Translations under genes and position numbers: made by a program | Shown here: in pieces, positions 33,701-48,700 of the stretch | How the letters are laid out: each line of letters begins with the position of its first letter | Numbering within the stretch: the stretch's first letter is position 1 | DNA from: Corbicula japonica | Taxonomy: Eukaryota; Mollusca; Bivalvia; Venerida; Cyrenidae | Reading direction: 5' to 3' | NCBI GenBank assembly: GCA_038501625.1 | Contig: JAZAYU010000010.1 | Coordinates: 9,011,380 to 9,075,379 of the forward strand | Length of the DNA stretch: 64,000 nt | The notes under the pieces: generated by a model | The model's database searches: none | The model's input: the letters and a program-made list of their open reading frames with translations, nothing else | What the model was told of the DNA's origin: nothing

Positions 33701-36700
33701 AATTAATTTAACAAGTACTTTCCATTTTACAGGCAACACTAAGTTTCATGTTAAAGTTGCATCTGAAAGGGACATAACTCATAAAATATTGAAACTGGAG
33801 TTATCATTCTTGTCGTCACAGATTGGCATTGTTCATGCTGATAATATATTCCAAGTATGAAGTGAATAGGACAAGTACTTTCAAGGTTATAGGCAAGATT
33901 AAGTTTCATGTTAAAGTTGCATTTGAAAGGGGCATAACTCAAAAAATATTGAAACTGGAGTTATCATTCTTGTCGTCACAGATGACATTGTTCATGCTGA
34001 TGATATATTCCAAGTATGAAGTGAATAGGACAAGTACTTTCAAAGTTAAAGTCAACATTAAGTTTCATGTTAAAGTTGCATTTGAAAGGGGCGTAACTCA
34101 AAAAATATTGAAACTGGAGTTATCTTTCTTGTCGTCACAGATGGCATTGTTCAGGCTTATGATATATTCCAAGTATGAAGTGAATAGGACAAGTACTTTC
34201 AAAGTTATAGGCAACATTAAGTTTCAGGTTAAAGTTGGGGGACTACCGGACGACGGCACCGACGCCGCCGCCGCCGCTGGACAATAGGATCCCTATGTGT
34301 CTACCTGCTATCGCAGGCGACACAAAAAGTGGCAGTTAAAAACTTCTGCTGCATACACTCAGCATTTCATGTCATGACTAATAGATATAACAACAGCTGT
34401 ATTAATTTGTATCAGTAATTTAGATCATGAAAGTGATAAACTAGAATGTGTCCTCGGACACTGATGCCCCCACTGCTACAACAGTTCTAATAAACAAAGG
34501 GCCATAACTGGTAAAAATGGCCGTAGGAAAAAATCTTTTCTTTACGATCATGTACACATCCTGCTTGATCATCTGTGCAAATTTGAAAGAAATCCCTCAG
34601 ATCGTTAATGAGGAGTTGATGCCACAAGATTTAATTAGTGAAATTAACAAAGGGCCATAACTCTGGTGAAAATGGTCGCATAAAAAACTTGCATACATAC
34701 CACACTTGGTGTTTTTGACCTATCATGAGTGATGGGTGCTAGGGTGACTCGCCCTCTGCCCCGCCCAAGGTTCCGCAATGTGGTGCTGCCAGGACGCCTC
34801 ATTGTGGGTATACTTGAGACTGGACGTTGGTGAATCGGAGGTTCTGCTGAATCTCTGAAAAGTGTATTATATGAAAATTAGTATTCGTATTACATAAACA
34901 AGAGTGCCAAAGTGCCACAAAATATGCCCATCAAAGAATTTGCCATTTTGTGTACCAATAAATGGCCATAACTCTGAAGTGGCTGAAGCAATTTGCCCGG
35001 TTATCAAACTTGGCTGGTTATCGAACTTGGCTGAGTTAACATGACTATAAACATTTTCCCTAAGTTTCTTGAAGATGGGTCAACAACTGTTTGAGTTATT
35101 GAGGGACATCGCTGTGTTTGCCGCCCGCCCGGACACTCGCCCACCATGGCTGTTGCCATAATACGATCTGTCTTGACGGACATTTAAAAATGCTTCCTAA
35201 CTAATACATTTCAAAAAGTTTGTCTTACAATGAATTAACAGGTTAACTGGTTGGACAAATGAGCAGTTAACCAGTTAGTGAAAAGACTAATTATTGACAA
35301 TTCTACATAAATCCCATTGGTTTTATCATATGTGTGACCAGTGTAGATCTAGAACAGCTGGCACATCCGTGCCTTTCAATCAGGATCTTCCTTGCCCGCT
35401 TTTTTGCCAGAAATAACCTTAAGAATAGAATTGCTAACTGTGTAGATCAAGATCAGGCGTCACGGATGTAAATGGAGTAAAGAGTTAAGCATGACAATAA
35501 AATTTTAAACATAAATTTGTAATGGTTATCTACTTACGGGAGTAATTTGGATGTTTCTCTATGAATGGGAATCTTTTGTGAGATCTGAAGAACGCCATCT
35601 AGCTTTGGTGATTCTATCGGCCTCTCCAGTATCATGGTTTGTGCTCGTGTACCCAATGCATTCTGAAACTGAAAACAAGGTATTTTTATAAATAAGTAAT
35701 AGTTGTTGTTCACCTGAATGTCTTAACCCTTTCCTCCATAGATAAACCTTTATTGCATGGGTGAAAAGTTTAGATCCAGATCAGCCAGCACCTCCGTGCC
35801 ATCCGATCAGGATCTAAACTGTTATCTTTTTTATTTGTAAGGTTATTTCTGACCAAAATGCAACCAGTGCAGATCCTGGACGGATGGCACAGATGTGCCT
35901 GCTGATCTGGATATACACTGGTGGCACATGCGTAAAAATGCGTATTTATGGAGGAAAGGGTTAAATGTTCTAAAGCCTAGGATTTAACCCTTTACTCCAT
36001 ATAGACACATTTTTAAGCCTGTGCGAGCAGTGTTCATCTGTACCATCTCGTATGGATCTTCTCTATTCACATCTTGGTCAGGAAGAACTTAATGAATCTG
36101 AAGTGAACAGTGCAGATCCTGATAAGATGACACAGATGTGACAGCTGATCTGGATCAGTGCAAATCAAGCTCAGCCTGAACATTGATGCAGTCACAGCTG
36201 GATTTACACTTTTAACATCTTAGTCAGAAATAACTGAACGAAAATAAAAGCAAACAGTGTAGATCCTCATCAGTTTGCATTGATGTGCAGGGTGCTCTGA
36301 ATCTACACCTGTTGCCCATGGTATATAACCTGTATACATGTTTTGAAGGGTTCAAATGAAATGAAGAACTTTGGTGTTGTTCTCTTGAAAATGCTTGCAG
36401 GGAATAGGAATTAGTTTTAACATACTTACTTTGATTTGGGAGTTTTCCCTTGAAGGTTGACCCGGAGTTGATTGATTCTGTAATGTTTGTGATATGTTTT
36501 GAATAGACTGATTTAGACGTTTACTGTCATCTGAAAAACAAAATTATACTGTTGATGAATTTATTCCAGTAACATAAGAATTTATAATGCACCCAAGGGA
36601 GACAATGTCTACTTTACTGCTAACAATAGAGTAAAGTAAGATTTGTCTCCCTTACCAAAGATTTCAGTTTTCAGCAGCTTCGTCAGATTGATGTCGGGTA

Positions 36701-39700
36701 ACGGTTACCTTGAATTCTGCACAACATCCATTATGTCATGTAGGTTGAATTATATTGTTTATCATGCATTGCATATCAGCTGCAATTCTGGTCATTACAT
36801 TGGCAAGCAGTGATTAATCCATGCGGGTTACATGAATTTACAGAAATGATGGAGCATACCACTGTGATGACAATGAATAGTACTGTGCATTCCAGATACA
36901 ATCAATTGTCGATGGAAAAGCTGATGAATGAATAGCTAAAAGGGACTGAACTTGAGTTTCAAATCTTTTAGACTACCTGTTTCATTAATGCTTTACACCA
37001 TAGATGCACAACTTTTATCGCACAGGCAATTAGTGTAGATTCAGACCAGCCAGCACCAAGTATATTTACGTGCCATCTGATCAGCATCTACACTGTTTGC
37101 TTTATGACTCAATATGTTATTTCTGACAAAGAAGCACAGTGTAGATCCTGATCAAAAGGCCCAAAACGTGCAACCTGATCTGGATCCACAATGATCAACA
37201 AGCCATAAAAGTCATTTCTATGGAGTTAAGTGTTAACCCTTTCCTCCATATATACGCATTTTTATGCATGTGCAACCAGTGTAGATCCAGATCAGCCGGC
37301 ACATCTGTGGATCTACACTGTTCGCCCATGCAGTAAAGGAGTGTCTATGGAGGAAAGGGTTAACAAGAAAGATGAGCCTGAATGTTTTTTTTAAATGATA
37401 AACATAATGTTAAAACCTGTTAGGGATTATGAAATATCAATATTCAATACATAACTAAATGTATAAATATCACAAATCTAGCTGTCAAACAATTATCACT
37501 TCCTTAAACTCTGAAATCAGAATGCTTGCTGTAACTTGAAATGTGCGCTTGAAATGTGCAATCTAAGGTAAATGTTAGATGTTATTATATACCATTTGAG
37601 AACTTCTGTTGTACTTAACTGGGGTCCATTTATATTAAACATTCAGGAAATATGCCAACCATGAAAGATATTATGATGTTTTTCTACATCCCTTGAGTGT
37701 CTGGAGTTATCAAAACCAGCCAGCGTACAGTTGTGCTAATATAACTCATCTAACCCATTTTGATTTATTTCAATGCAATGTATTCCTTGAACATATAATT
37801 CTTCAATGCAACACTAGCCCTTGATTTATTTCTTCATCTCTTGCAACAAACATTTAACCCTTTCCTCCATAAATACGCTTTTTTACGCATGTGCTACCAG
37901 TGTAGATCCAGATCAGCCGGCACATCAGTGCCATCTGATCAGGATCTGCACTGGTCGCATTTAGGTCATGAATAACCTAAAGAATCGAAAAGCGAACAGT
38001 TTAGATCCTGATTAACCTAATGAATTAAAAAGCGAACAATGGAGATCCTGATCAGATGACATGAATGTGCTGGCTGATCTGGATCTACACTGGTCGCACA
38101 TGCGTAAAAAGGTGTGTCTATGGAGGAAAGGGTTAAAAAATACAATCAAACAAAAATGGTTCAATAATATTTCCAATACTTTCAGTATGGACAATGTCTG
38201 TTGAAATTCACAGGAGTGATATATGTGCAGTGTGGTGGCAGTAGAAAGTCTCCCCGTACTAACAGTCAGTACTGTATTCAGTGAATCATTTACCAGTTTC
38301 ATGTAATGAAAAATGTGTTTATGAAATGAAGATAGTGTTTATCAGGGTGAGCAGAGCAACTTCTTAGGGGGTTGTTACAGCTAGTTCAGTTTTTAGCTTA
38401 TTTGGATTTGCATGGCCAGCTCTGCACGGTACAGGTTCGACACCCAATATGGGCAATATCATTTTAATACTGTGGATGTACTTTTATTCATGGGAATGAA
38501 AAGGTTTCAGTAAATCTTAACATCACTTTTTTTTATTTCGAAAGAAGTTTTAATCCAAGAGGACAATTCTTACCTAAAACGATGATGGAATATTTCTTTA
38601 ACAGTGGTCTTATCCAAGAAATAATCTGAAAATAAAAATATAGCAAGTTCAATATGGTCATCAAAGCTGCAAATTAATATCTATTAATTAATTATATTAA
38701 ATATGCAAATAAATATATATAATTGCTTGGTCCATTTTCTGAGGATTTAATGTTGCATATTTCCAGGTGTGGTAAATGAGCGAATTATTTTTTTTTTAAT
38801 GCAGTAGTGAGCATCATAGAACCTAATCAGACTACATGAATATGCAGGCTGTGCCCAAGGTTATAAAGCTGAGCATGGAAACCAGTCTCAAATCTCAAGC
38901 ATCTGATTGGCTGAAATGGCGACTGGGCGCCATTTCAGCCAATCAGATGCTTGAGATTTGAGACTGGTTTCCAATCTCAGTTTTATAACCTTCAACCCTG
39001 GTTACCCATGGGTAAAGGCCATAGAAATGCTGTGGAGAGTTACTGTTATCTTCACAATGTGTAAAAAAATGTTCTTTTTTAAACCTATAGTGACACAGCA
39101 GCTTTTAAGCCTTTCTTATGTCGTTCACCTCAATAATCCGGCGGAAATGAAGGTGCTGTTGGTAGATTAATTATGCATGTACTTTCAGAAATTAAATTTC
39201 TTATGGGACAGTGAACATTTAATTTGATCAAACAACAATGCCACACACTGCGTGGGTGAATATCTGCCAACATCGTTTGGAAATGCTCAATCTCGGTTAA
39301 GCAGGATTATGAATAGATTATACAATAAATGTGGTTCATTGATGTTGGGTATGTTATAATGATGCATCCTCTGAGATCTATGCCCAGGTCATGTATCAGG
39401 AGACCTGTCTCAAATCTCAAGCATCTGATCGGCTGAAATGGCGACTGGTTGCCATTTCAGCCAATCAGATGCTTCAGATTTGAGACTAGTCTCCAATCTT
39501 ATTTATGATCTTGAGCCCTAGAATGTCTCAGACTAGGACAGAACTGTGTTTTTTTACATGAATGTCACCTATTATGCTTTAATTTTAGGTTGTGCTAGCA
39601 AAGCAGAACATTAGTGTTGTTACTGTTGCCAAGGTATTTCAGTTTGTTTTTTAATCAATTTAATTGTCCCAGGTCAAACAGTCTATTAATCTAAGAATAG

Positions 39701-42700
39701 TCTCCTAGCAGATCAGTAGATCCTTATCAGATGGCACAGATGATATAACGTAATACACCTAAAAGCAAACAGTATAGATCATGATCAAACAGCACGAACA
39801 TGCTGGCTGATCTGGACCTGCACTGTTCACCCTTGTGTTAAAAGCATATACACTGCAACACCGTTATATCGCGATATCCAATATATCGCGCTTGGTCCGT
39901 GGATCCCAAATTTTTGTACATTTACAATTTTCATTCTTCATGGGTGGTAAAAAAGATCAAATGATTAAATCAACGTTGGCGACAAATTCATGAAACGCAC
40001 GCTTTTTCTGTGTCGTATTACGTCATTATTGGCGAAGGCTGTTTATTACATTTTGTATGCAGGGATTTAAGAGGCGATGTACACGTTCACCAGCAGATAC
40101 AATTTAACATCAAATGTACGAAAATAGATGAAAGTTTTTTTTACAATTCAATGCTTTTGATTTGACATTAAACCCCCTTTGTGACGAACAATAGGTGTGA
40201 AAATCACTAAGCTAATACGGTACTTGCAGAATTTTGTTCACGAGACAAACTGCAAATTAGTGACAATTAATGCAAGTTGCTAACCATAATAGGCATGAGC
40301 AGGAAACGACAAAACAGTTTGTTGTTTTGACATTACCGGCTCAGCGACATATCAAGCATATCAACGACGGACGACGACGAACTAACATTGCCGGCCATGA
40401 CCGACCAACAGATCATTTGAAAGTACCGAAAACAATAATACCACCGTTGGAAATTGATGACGGCGATCTTTGTTTTGTACATTAATTAATTTCTTTTTAT
40501 AAAAAATAAAACTTAATAAATTATATAAAAAAAGTTGTTTTAAAAACATTTGTCCAGCACGGAACGTACTCCCTGGTGTATCCGTAGATTTCACGACGTG
40601 TTAATTACGCAACACCGCGATATACATGCATCTGACAGCAAAAACAAATGAATTATGAATTCTCCTTGTTTTAGCGCGATTATTTACTTATATCGCGCTC
40701 CGTTTATATCGCGGTTGGGGGGCTTGGACTCCGAGGTCCGCGATATAATGGAGTTGCAGGGTATATGGAGTAAACGGTTAAAGGCTGGATATGTCATGTA
40801 TATCAAATGAATCATTGTGTCCTGTGTCCTTAGTAAGAACATGCATTTTCAAACAAGAACATTTATTCTTTGCTCAAAATGAGAACATTTATTTCTGCAA
40901 AAAACACCCAGTCAATAACAAATGTACCCATTAAGGGTTAAGATAAATTCAATCTACTTTTGCAAACAGCAAGCAGAAACCAGTAATTTCAGTAATTATA
41001 ATGTGGCATTAAATTATAAGTTTCACTCAAAACAGTAAGGCATAAATTTGACTCTCCATTATGCCAGGTATTTTCACGAATAGCTAATAATCTTTTTTTT
41101 GCAATAATTTGACACAAAATAAACAAGATTTGAATATTTGGGCGAAAACTTCCTTGTCACTTAATATTACTTAATATCACCAGTATTTTCACTGAAATGG
41201 TAGATCCAGTTACTTGTTGCCTCCAATTAACCTTTTTCTTTTTTGATTTTTTAAGATTTTAATCAATTTGGTTCAGACTTGGACATTTTACAAAATAAAT
41301 GTTTCCTTGTTTGGTATGAATTTATTAATTTATTATAAAAATAATTTATTAGAAAATTACTTCCTAGATTCTCATCCAAGTTTTTGGAAAAAATTGGGCG
41401 GTTGGGTGGGTTTTATTCTTTATTTATAATTCTTACAGTTTCTAATAATGCTAGGGCAAAGATAAATAAGCGTCTAGCCGACTATGAATTGCCGATTTGC
41501 AATAAAATATTTCATTCTGTGTTTTCGTACTATAGCAATTCATGCTTGTAATGTAAATTTTGGTGTACACATTTTTTTTCAAAATAAAAAATGTTCGGGC
41601 CGAGTGATTTTCGAGGTGCGGGCAGGGATGAGAATCTAGGAATTAAATTTCTATTGCCTAAGAGAAAAATGACCATTTCACTGACATTAAAGTATTGAGA
41701 GAACTACCAGGTGTAATGATTTTTAGTTTTTGCTAAGTGTGTTTTTTCCATTGTCATAGTATGTCTACACTAGAGGACACTGATGCCCCCACTTCTGCAT
41801 ATTTGTCATATGAATTTCTGTATAATATCTAACCGTCATACTCAAATAGGAAAATTAACAAACCTTTTCCTCCGTATATACCCATTGTTACACATGTGCG
41901 ACCAGTGTAGATCCAAATCAGCCAGCACATCCGTGCTGACTAATTAGGATCTGCACTGGTCACAGTTTGGTCAGAAATAACCTAAAAAATCATAAAGCGC
42001 ACAGTGCAGATCCTAATCAGACGGCACGGATGTGCCGGCTGATCTGGATCTACACTGTTCATCCATGCAATAAAGGTGTATTGATGGAGGAAAGGGAAAA
42101 TTAAACATACCTCTTGCCACATGCAGTCAAATGCGGAACTTGCTACACTGTCTTTGAAACACGCATTTGGTGTGATGGGAGGATAGGCTACCCGTCTTCT
42201 TCGAGGGGTCAACTGTTTCTTGTTTTCGTGGTGGTCATCATAACTGAAATAGCAAGTTAAGCCTTTACTCTATGAGATATACTTTTTATCCCATTTGCAA
42301 ACAATGTAGATCAAGATCAGCCTGCACATCTGTGCAGTCTTACATGGATCTACACTGTTTGCTACCTAGTCAGAAATTTTCACATGAATCTAAGAGCCGT
42401 TAGTGTATACCAAGATTATACAGCTTCTTTGTCATTTCTGTTACTTTCAAGGATTTCAGTAACTATTGTCTTTGATTGCAGTGCTATAGGCAGGTTTAGT
42501 AATATTTTTTTTATAAATTATTTACCAATATCCAGTTACCCAAATTCAAGGTAGACAGATTGGACCTTATACTTTAAGCCATTAATTTATCGATGAATAG
42601 GATTGGGAGGAGTGTGGCGAGCCCTTAACTGAAATAGCACTCAGGGTCTGATACAAGTTCCAGAAAAAGGATTCATTTGGGGCAGTATTGGGGTAGTCAC

Positions 42701-45700
42701 ATGATTATGTCTTTCTGGCCAAAATCCTCATGTTAAAAATAATACTACTGCCCAAAAAAGGGGGTTTGAGCGAGCCAATTGAAGCCCCAGAACTGGTGAA
42801 TGCATTGGTCTGTTACAATGTTTGGAAATGAGACAAATGCAGTGTTTTTAACCCTTTGCTCCACAAGATATCTGTTATTCTATAGTAAACGGAGTAATTA
42901 GATAAGTTGACACATCTATGCCATCTGAACAGCATCTGCATTGTTTGCTTTTTGATCAATTGGGTTAATTCTGACTAAGAGGCAACCAGCGTGGATCCTG
43001 ATCAGAAGGCACAGATATGCTGGCTGATCTGGATCTACACTGGTCGGATGTGAAATAAAGTGCATCTATATGGAGTAAAGGGTTAATGCACTTGAAGAGT
43101 TAAAATATCCTGCATAAAGCCATTTGTTTCTCAGTAATAAATTATGCAATGGTTGTCTACTAAATTAAGATCCTGAGTTTCTAATCAGTAGTTTTTCTAA
43201 AAGTAATCAGGGTATGCACTCTTAAGCAAAGATTATCGAATTGTCAGCATCTCCACAGCATTTACTCGTATATACACCTTTACGAAAGGTCTGGATCTAA
43301 ACTGTTTGCCCATACCATAAAGGCATATATATGGAAGAAAGGGTTTATGTGATATTACATCGTCTCCATGAACTTACATATCTTTATAATCTACAGCAAT
43401 AATCTCCTCATATTCGCCTTCTGCCTCGTAAACCTCTTCTTCGAGAAATGAGAATTCTGACAGGTGTGTTGATGGTGTCCCTGAGTTCCGTGACCTTGCC
43501 TCCACCGGCGGTACAATAGCTCTCATGTGCTTCCCGCTAACTGACAAACTGAAAGAAAACAATATGTCTGTTACTTCTTTCTTTTCAAGGAAATTTTGAC
43601 AGATAATGGCTGCAGAACAGACAAACTGAAAGAAACAATATGTCTGTTACTTATTACTTTTCAAGAAAATTATGGCAGATTTTATAATGGCTGCAGATAT
43701 TTGAAACTTCGTACTAGTTCTTACCTTGCAAATGCCATAACCTTGTAACCATCAATGACCTGAATTTAACACTCATTTTTTTCCAAAACTTACTTTCAGA
43801 AACCATTATTTGGGATATGATGGCGAGTTAAAAGTGTGCCGGCTTATCTGGATCTACACTGTTTGCCCATGCCATAAAGGTGTATATATGGAGGAAAAGG
43901 TTAAGACTGCATTGATGTGCTGGCTGATCTGGATCTACACTGTTGGCCATAAAGGCATATATATTGAAGAAAGGGTGCATGAAAGTGAAGCCTGATCTAA
44001 ATGCACATGCATCAGGAAGCATCTACATAAAATAAAGCACATGCAAGCAATTGAAATTGACCTCATCAACCGATTTTCCTAACAACTAGTCAAATATTTG
44101 ATGACGTCAAATGAGTATGTTTTTTTAATAATAGTACCACAAAATAGGTCAAAGCACCTAGGCACTTTAATATATTGTATTGACAAAACTCCAATGAATG
44201 CAAGCTTATTGTTTGTTCAAATGATGAGTGACGATATCTTATAATAATTGATAGAACTATTTCTGATGAGGAGGCACCATAAATAGTATAGTGGTGGCAA
44301 TTTAAAACAGTTCATTATCAAATAGGTTTTCAATATTTAATGACTACAATAAATAATTGTTCTGTCATCACAAAATTGTATATTATAATGTTAACCCACT
44401 GAACATTCACAGTTCACTGGGGGTGAAAATTTGTAAAAGAAGAAGCAGTGTAGACCCTGATCAGAGTGTCAGACCTAGATCTACAAATCAAGGTCAAATG
44501 CAAGATTTCCAGAAAAAAGGGTTCAGTTATCAGCAGTCTCTGGTGACTTACATGGTAATGTCCAACTCCCTGGCAAAAATCCTCATGAAAATAAAATATT
44601 GCTGCATTAAAGGGTGTTTAACCCTTTCCTCCATATACATGCCTTTATAGCATGGGCAAACAGTGTAGATCAAGATCAGCAGGCACATCCATGCCCTCTG
44701 ATCAGAATCTGAACTGTTTGCCTAACTCTGGTAAAAATGGTTGCAGATAAAAATCTTTCCTTTACAATCATCTGCACATCCTGCTTGATCATTTGTGGAA
44801 GTTTGAAAGAAATCTGCCTGATAGTTAATGAGGAGTTGAATATTTTGGGGGACCTACATATGGACAGACCTGCATATGGAAAACGGCAACTCTTTATGCC
44901 TCGCTCGTCGTACCGTCGAAACAAAAACCAGTCGACCATTATTAAAATCGCTACCTAAAACTGAATATGTTACCCCATGAAAAATATAGACATCACCTAG
45001 GACATTCAAAATCAATCAATTCAAATTTCCCAATATAGTTTGAACAATAGCCTTATCAAACTAAGGGGTTCTGAGGCAATAAAAATTTACTTTGGTAAAT
45101 ATTTGTATAATCTGTATAATGTTAACTGATATCAACTATTGATCATACCCCATAATTCATCATTAACATTTGACAAATAAACTCTTTGAAGCTTCACATA
45201 TCGGCAGTGGAACCTAGAGTCATGGCTAAATACTATCTTATCTTTTAACAATAAAACTTGACCCTGCTTTGCTATTGTGTTTTCTTTACGACTTACTCTT
45301 TCATGTTTTGCTTTTTATGTGTGAAATATTTAAATGTATATTTGTATTGCTATCTCCGTTGTGGAGAATAGGATATAGAATTCCATTCAAATGTTCTTTT
45401 TAATATTGTAACAGAATGGGTCAAAAGGAACCGCACTTAACTCGCTTTATTTTTAATATAGGCTCATCTTTCTTTGACACGACACCTGGGTGTTGGATAT
45501 TTTAAATCCCACTTCCATTTTTGAAATCCTGACTGTTTTATTTTTAAATTCCATATTCCTTTTTTTTGTTTTATTATAGGTTATAGTTCTGCTATGCAGC
45601 AATAATTGAGTTTTTAGCAAATGTAAGTATAACTCATTTCTGTAAGGCTTAGCTATATAACCCTAAAAGAAACACCCATGGGGGGCGTTTAAAAGAAACT

Positions 45701-48700
45701 TTACTGTACACTGATTAAGATCAACCACTCGATAATTCTAGCGGTATTGAAGCTTGGACTTTGCAATAGATAGCTGAATTTGTTTGCTATTATTTTAAGT
45801 CACAGAAGTTATCTTCTTATGTTACAAAATTATTTACTGATCTTGGGGCTGATCCAAAAGCAGGTTGTTCTAGCCATACACTGGATACAAATGCAACCTC
45901 AGTCATTACTTGCACCTTATGCCTGTCTGGTTTTCATGCACTTGGAATTAGTGCAAGTCATTTTTCTGTCTACCACAAACAATTCATCTAATAAATTAAT
46001 AGAAAACCAAACAACTCCATTAAACAGAATCTGAGAACTGCATACAGTATGGAAAATAATGTTTCAATTCATACCTCACTGGTATAATAAAACTGTTTTA
46101 CTCTTTTAATATTCTGGAGTCAACTCTTTAAATATTCTGACTCCAAGATCATTAAAAAAAGAGAATTGAGACCAATCTCAGATTTATAATATTCAGCCCT
46201 GGAGTCAGATTCTATGGTGTCAGATTGCAAAGAACACATACAGTTTTATCTGGTAATTGGAATAAAATATAATAACTCTGTTTATCAGATGAGTAAATGA
46301 CTGATCTACTTCATCAAGCCGCACATCAATAAAGCTTTCACTATAAAGAATGAGGACATTTCTGTAAAAAAATGAGGAAAATCACATGTTGTCATAGAAA
46401 CTAACAAAACAAACATGACCGACTGAATCTAACCTTATTAGGACAATTATTGTCAAGTGATTCCATCAGATTATTTAATCAGCGATGCAGATTTACCCAA
46501 TATAAACCTTTTACTCCATAAATAAGGGTTTTATGGTTTACCAGTGTAGATCCAGATTTATTATACCTCAATTTCATTTACAATGTTAATCTTCCATAGG
46601 CCACCGTGACATATAAGTACTGTCAAAAAAAAATTACTGTCGGAAAAATACTTTGCCTCAGTTGACAGTATTTCCTCAAGTTGACAATTTTACTGTCACC
46701 CAGTCAGACATGTAATATTTATATACTGTCAGCCCATCCATGCCATCTAATTGGATCCACTCGGTTTGCTTCTTGATCAGAAATAACATAATGAATCTAA
46801 AAAGCAAACAGTTTAGATCCTGATCAGACAGCATGAAAGTGCCAACTGAACTGATCTAAACAGTTCTCCCTTGTGATATTAGCCGTATCTAGGGAGTAAA
46901 GGGAAGATCTGTATACTTTTTGTCAAAGTTACTTGAATGCAATTCTTATAACATAAACGGTCAACAAAATGGTTAATTATGTGACTAAGTATATATAGAG
47001 GAAAACCAGTTCTCCATTTTTGGTATTTTAAAAGGCATCAGTTTTTAATAAAGGCAGTGCTTTCAAACAATTGTAGAATTTACCTTAAGAAGAGATTTTA
47101 AATTGTGCCACTTTTGAACAATGTTAATTCCCAATGTCAGAAATAAGCCTGTGGCATTACAATGTCACAAAAAATATTAAGGGGATAAAAAATGCAATCT
47201 ACATTTAGTATTAACAGGCTCTAAATTAAATTCAGAAGCTATCATTAAATCTTTAATCCTGTACTCCATATTTACGTGTTTTTACGCATTAGACAACAGC
47301 GAAGATCAAGATCCACAGCTGTGCTATCTGATCTGGATCTGCACTGGTTGCTTTTTGGTCAGAAAAAACTTGTGTGATCAAAGGCACAGTGCAAAACCCG
47401 ATGGAACAGCACGATGTGCCAGCTGATCTGGATCTACACTTGTTAGCTTATAAAAGAACAAAATGAGAAATAAAGAAAATTATTTTGACATGTTACGGTA
47501 TATTAAATGATCCATGAAATTTTTATAGCAATCAAATATTCTGTCAAACTGTATTAATTACTATAACAAAATGTAATTGCAGATTTTTTCCTGAAATTTG
47601 TTGCATCACAAATAAATATTAAAACTTTAACAGTAAGTCAATAAGAAATGAAGCATTAATATATTGCAAAAGTTTGGAAGGATGTCAATATTATATTTTT
47701 TCAATAAATATTATTTGTCTTGTTGAAATAAATAATTCAGGCCAAAGTTGCAGCAAATTTCATCCTTAGAATTAGTCCATGGAAGCCGCACACCTGCAAT
47801 TAATATTTCATTTTTCATCTTCCATTAAATCATTAATGCATTATTGTTTACCATTTTGTCAATCTACTTTGTGAGGCTGTCAGATAAAACGCTATCAATT
47901 AATGTCATCCATTATAAAAGCTGTTACATTGTTTAGCAATGTCTCCACTCACACAGAATGAATGTTGACTTAAAGCCCAATAAACCCTCTACTCCCTATA
48001 TACCTGTTTTATAACACATGCAATCAGTGTAGATCCAGATCAGCTGACATGTCTGTGATATCTGATCAGGATCTACACTGTTCACTCACAGATTTGTTTG
48101 GTTATTTCTGACCAAAAAGCAAACAGAATAGATCCTGATCAGATGGCAAAGATATGCTAGTTGATCTGGATCATCACTGACTGCACATACCATAAAACCA
48201 TTATATACGGAGTAAAGAGCCCCATTAGCTCCTACTCCATACATACAGATTTTATCACATGTGCTATCAGTATAGATCCAGATCAGCATGTTTATCCATG
48301 CTGTCTGATATGGATCTACACTGTTCGCTTCTTGGTCAGAAATAACCTAATTGATCAAAAAAGGAACAGTGTAGATCCTGATCACATGGCACAGATGTTC
48401 CGGCTACAGACTGGCTGCACATTGGTATAGGTTGAACCACCAAGTAAACAGTTTCTGCAACCTACTGTTTTATCATGCTTTCATGCCACAAACTGTTAAC
48501 ACTGATTACCAATCAATAGATACTTGCTGGGAAAGTAGATTTCCGGAATCATTAAGTGACAAGGTTAATAAGGTATTAAACGGAAAATATCATGTCCATG
48601 TTTGTTTCACATATTTTGATTTCCATGGAATACTGATGTATCTCCTTCTATATTTTTTATCTAATACATCATTTTTGCATTGAGCTCTCCATATTCAGTG

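Noticed and set aside
33823..34287. 154-codon + frame with repeated 'MIYSKYEVNRTSTFKV'
   Set aside because: Lies entirely in the ~160-bp core satellite of the 33460-34335 element; no start, splice or domain support.
40270..40485. 71-codon frame inside the pogo-like element
   Set aside because: Too short and without a helix-turn-helix, CENP-B or DDE motif; not a transposase remnant I can support.
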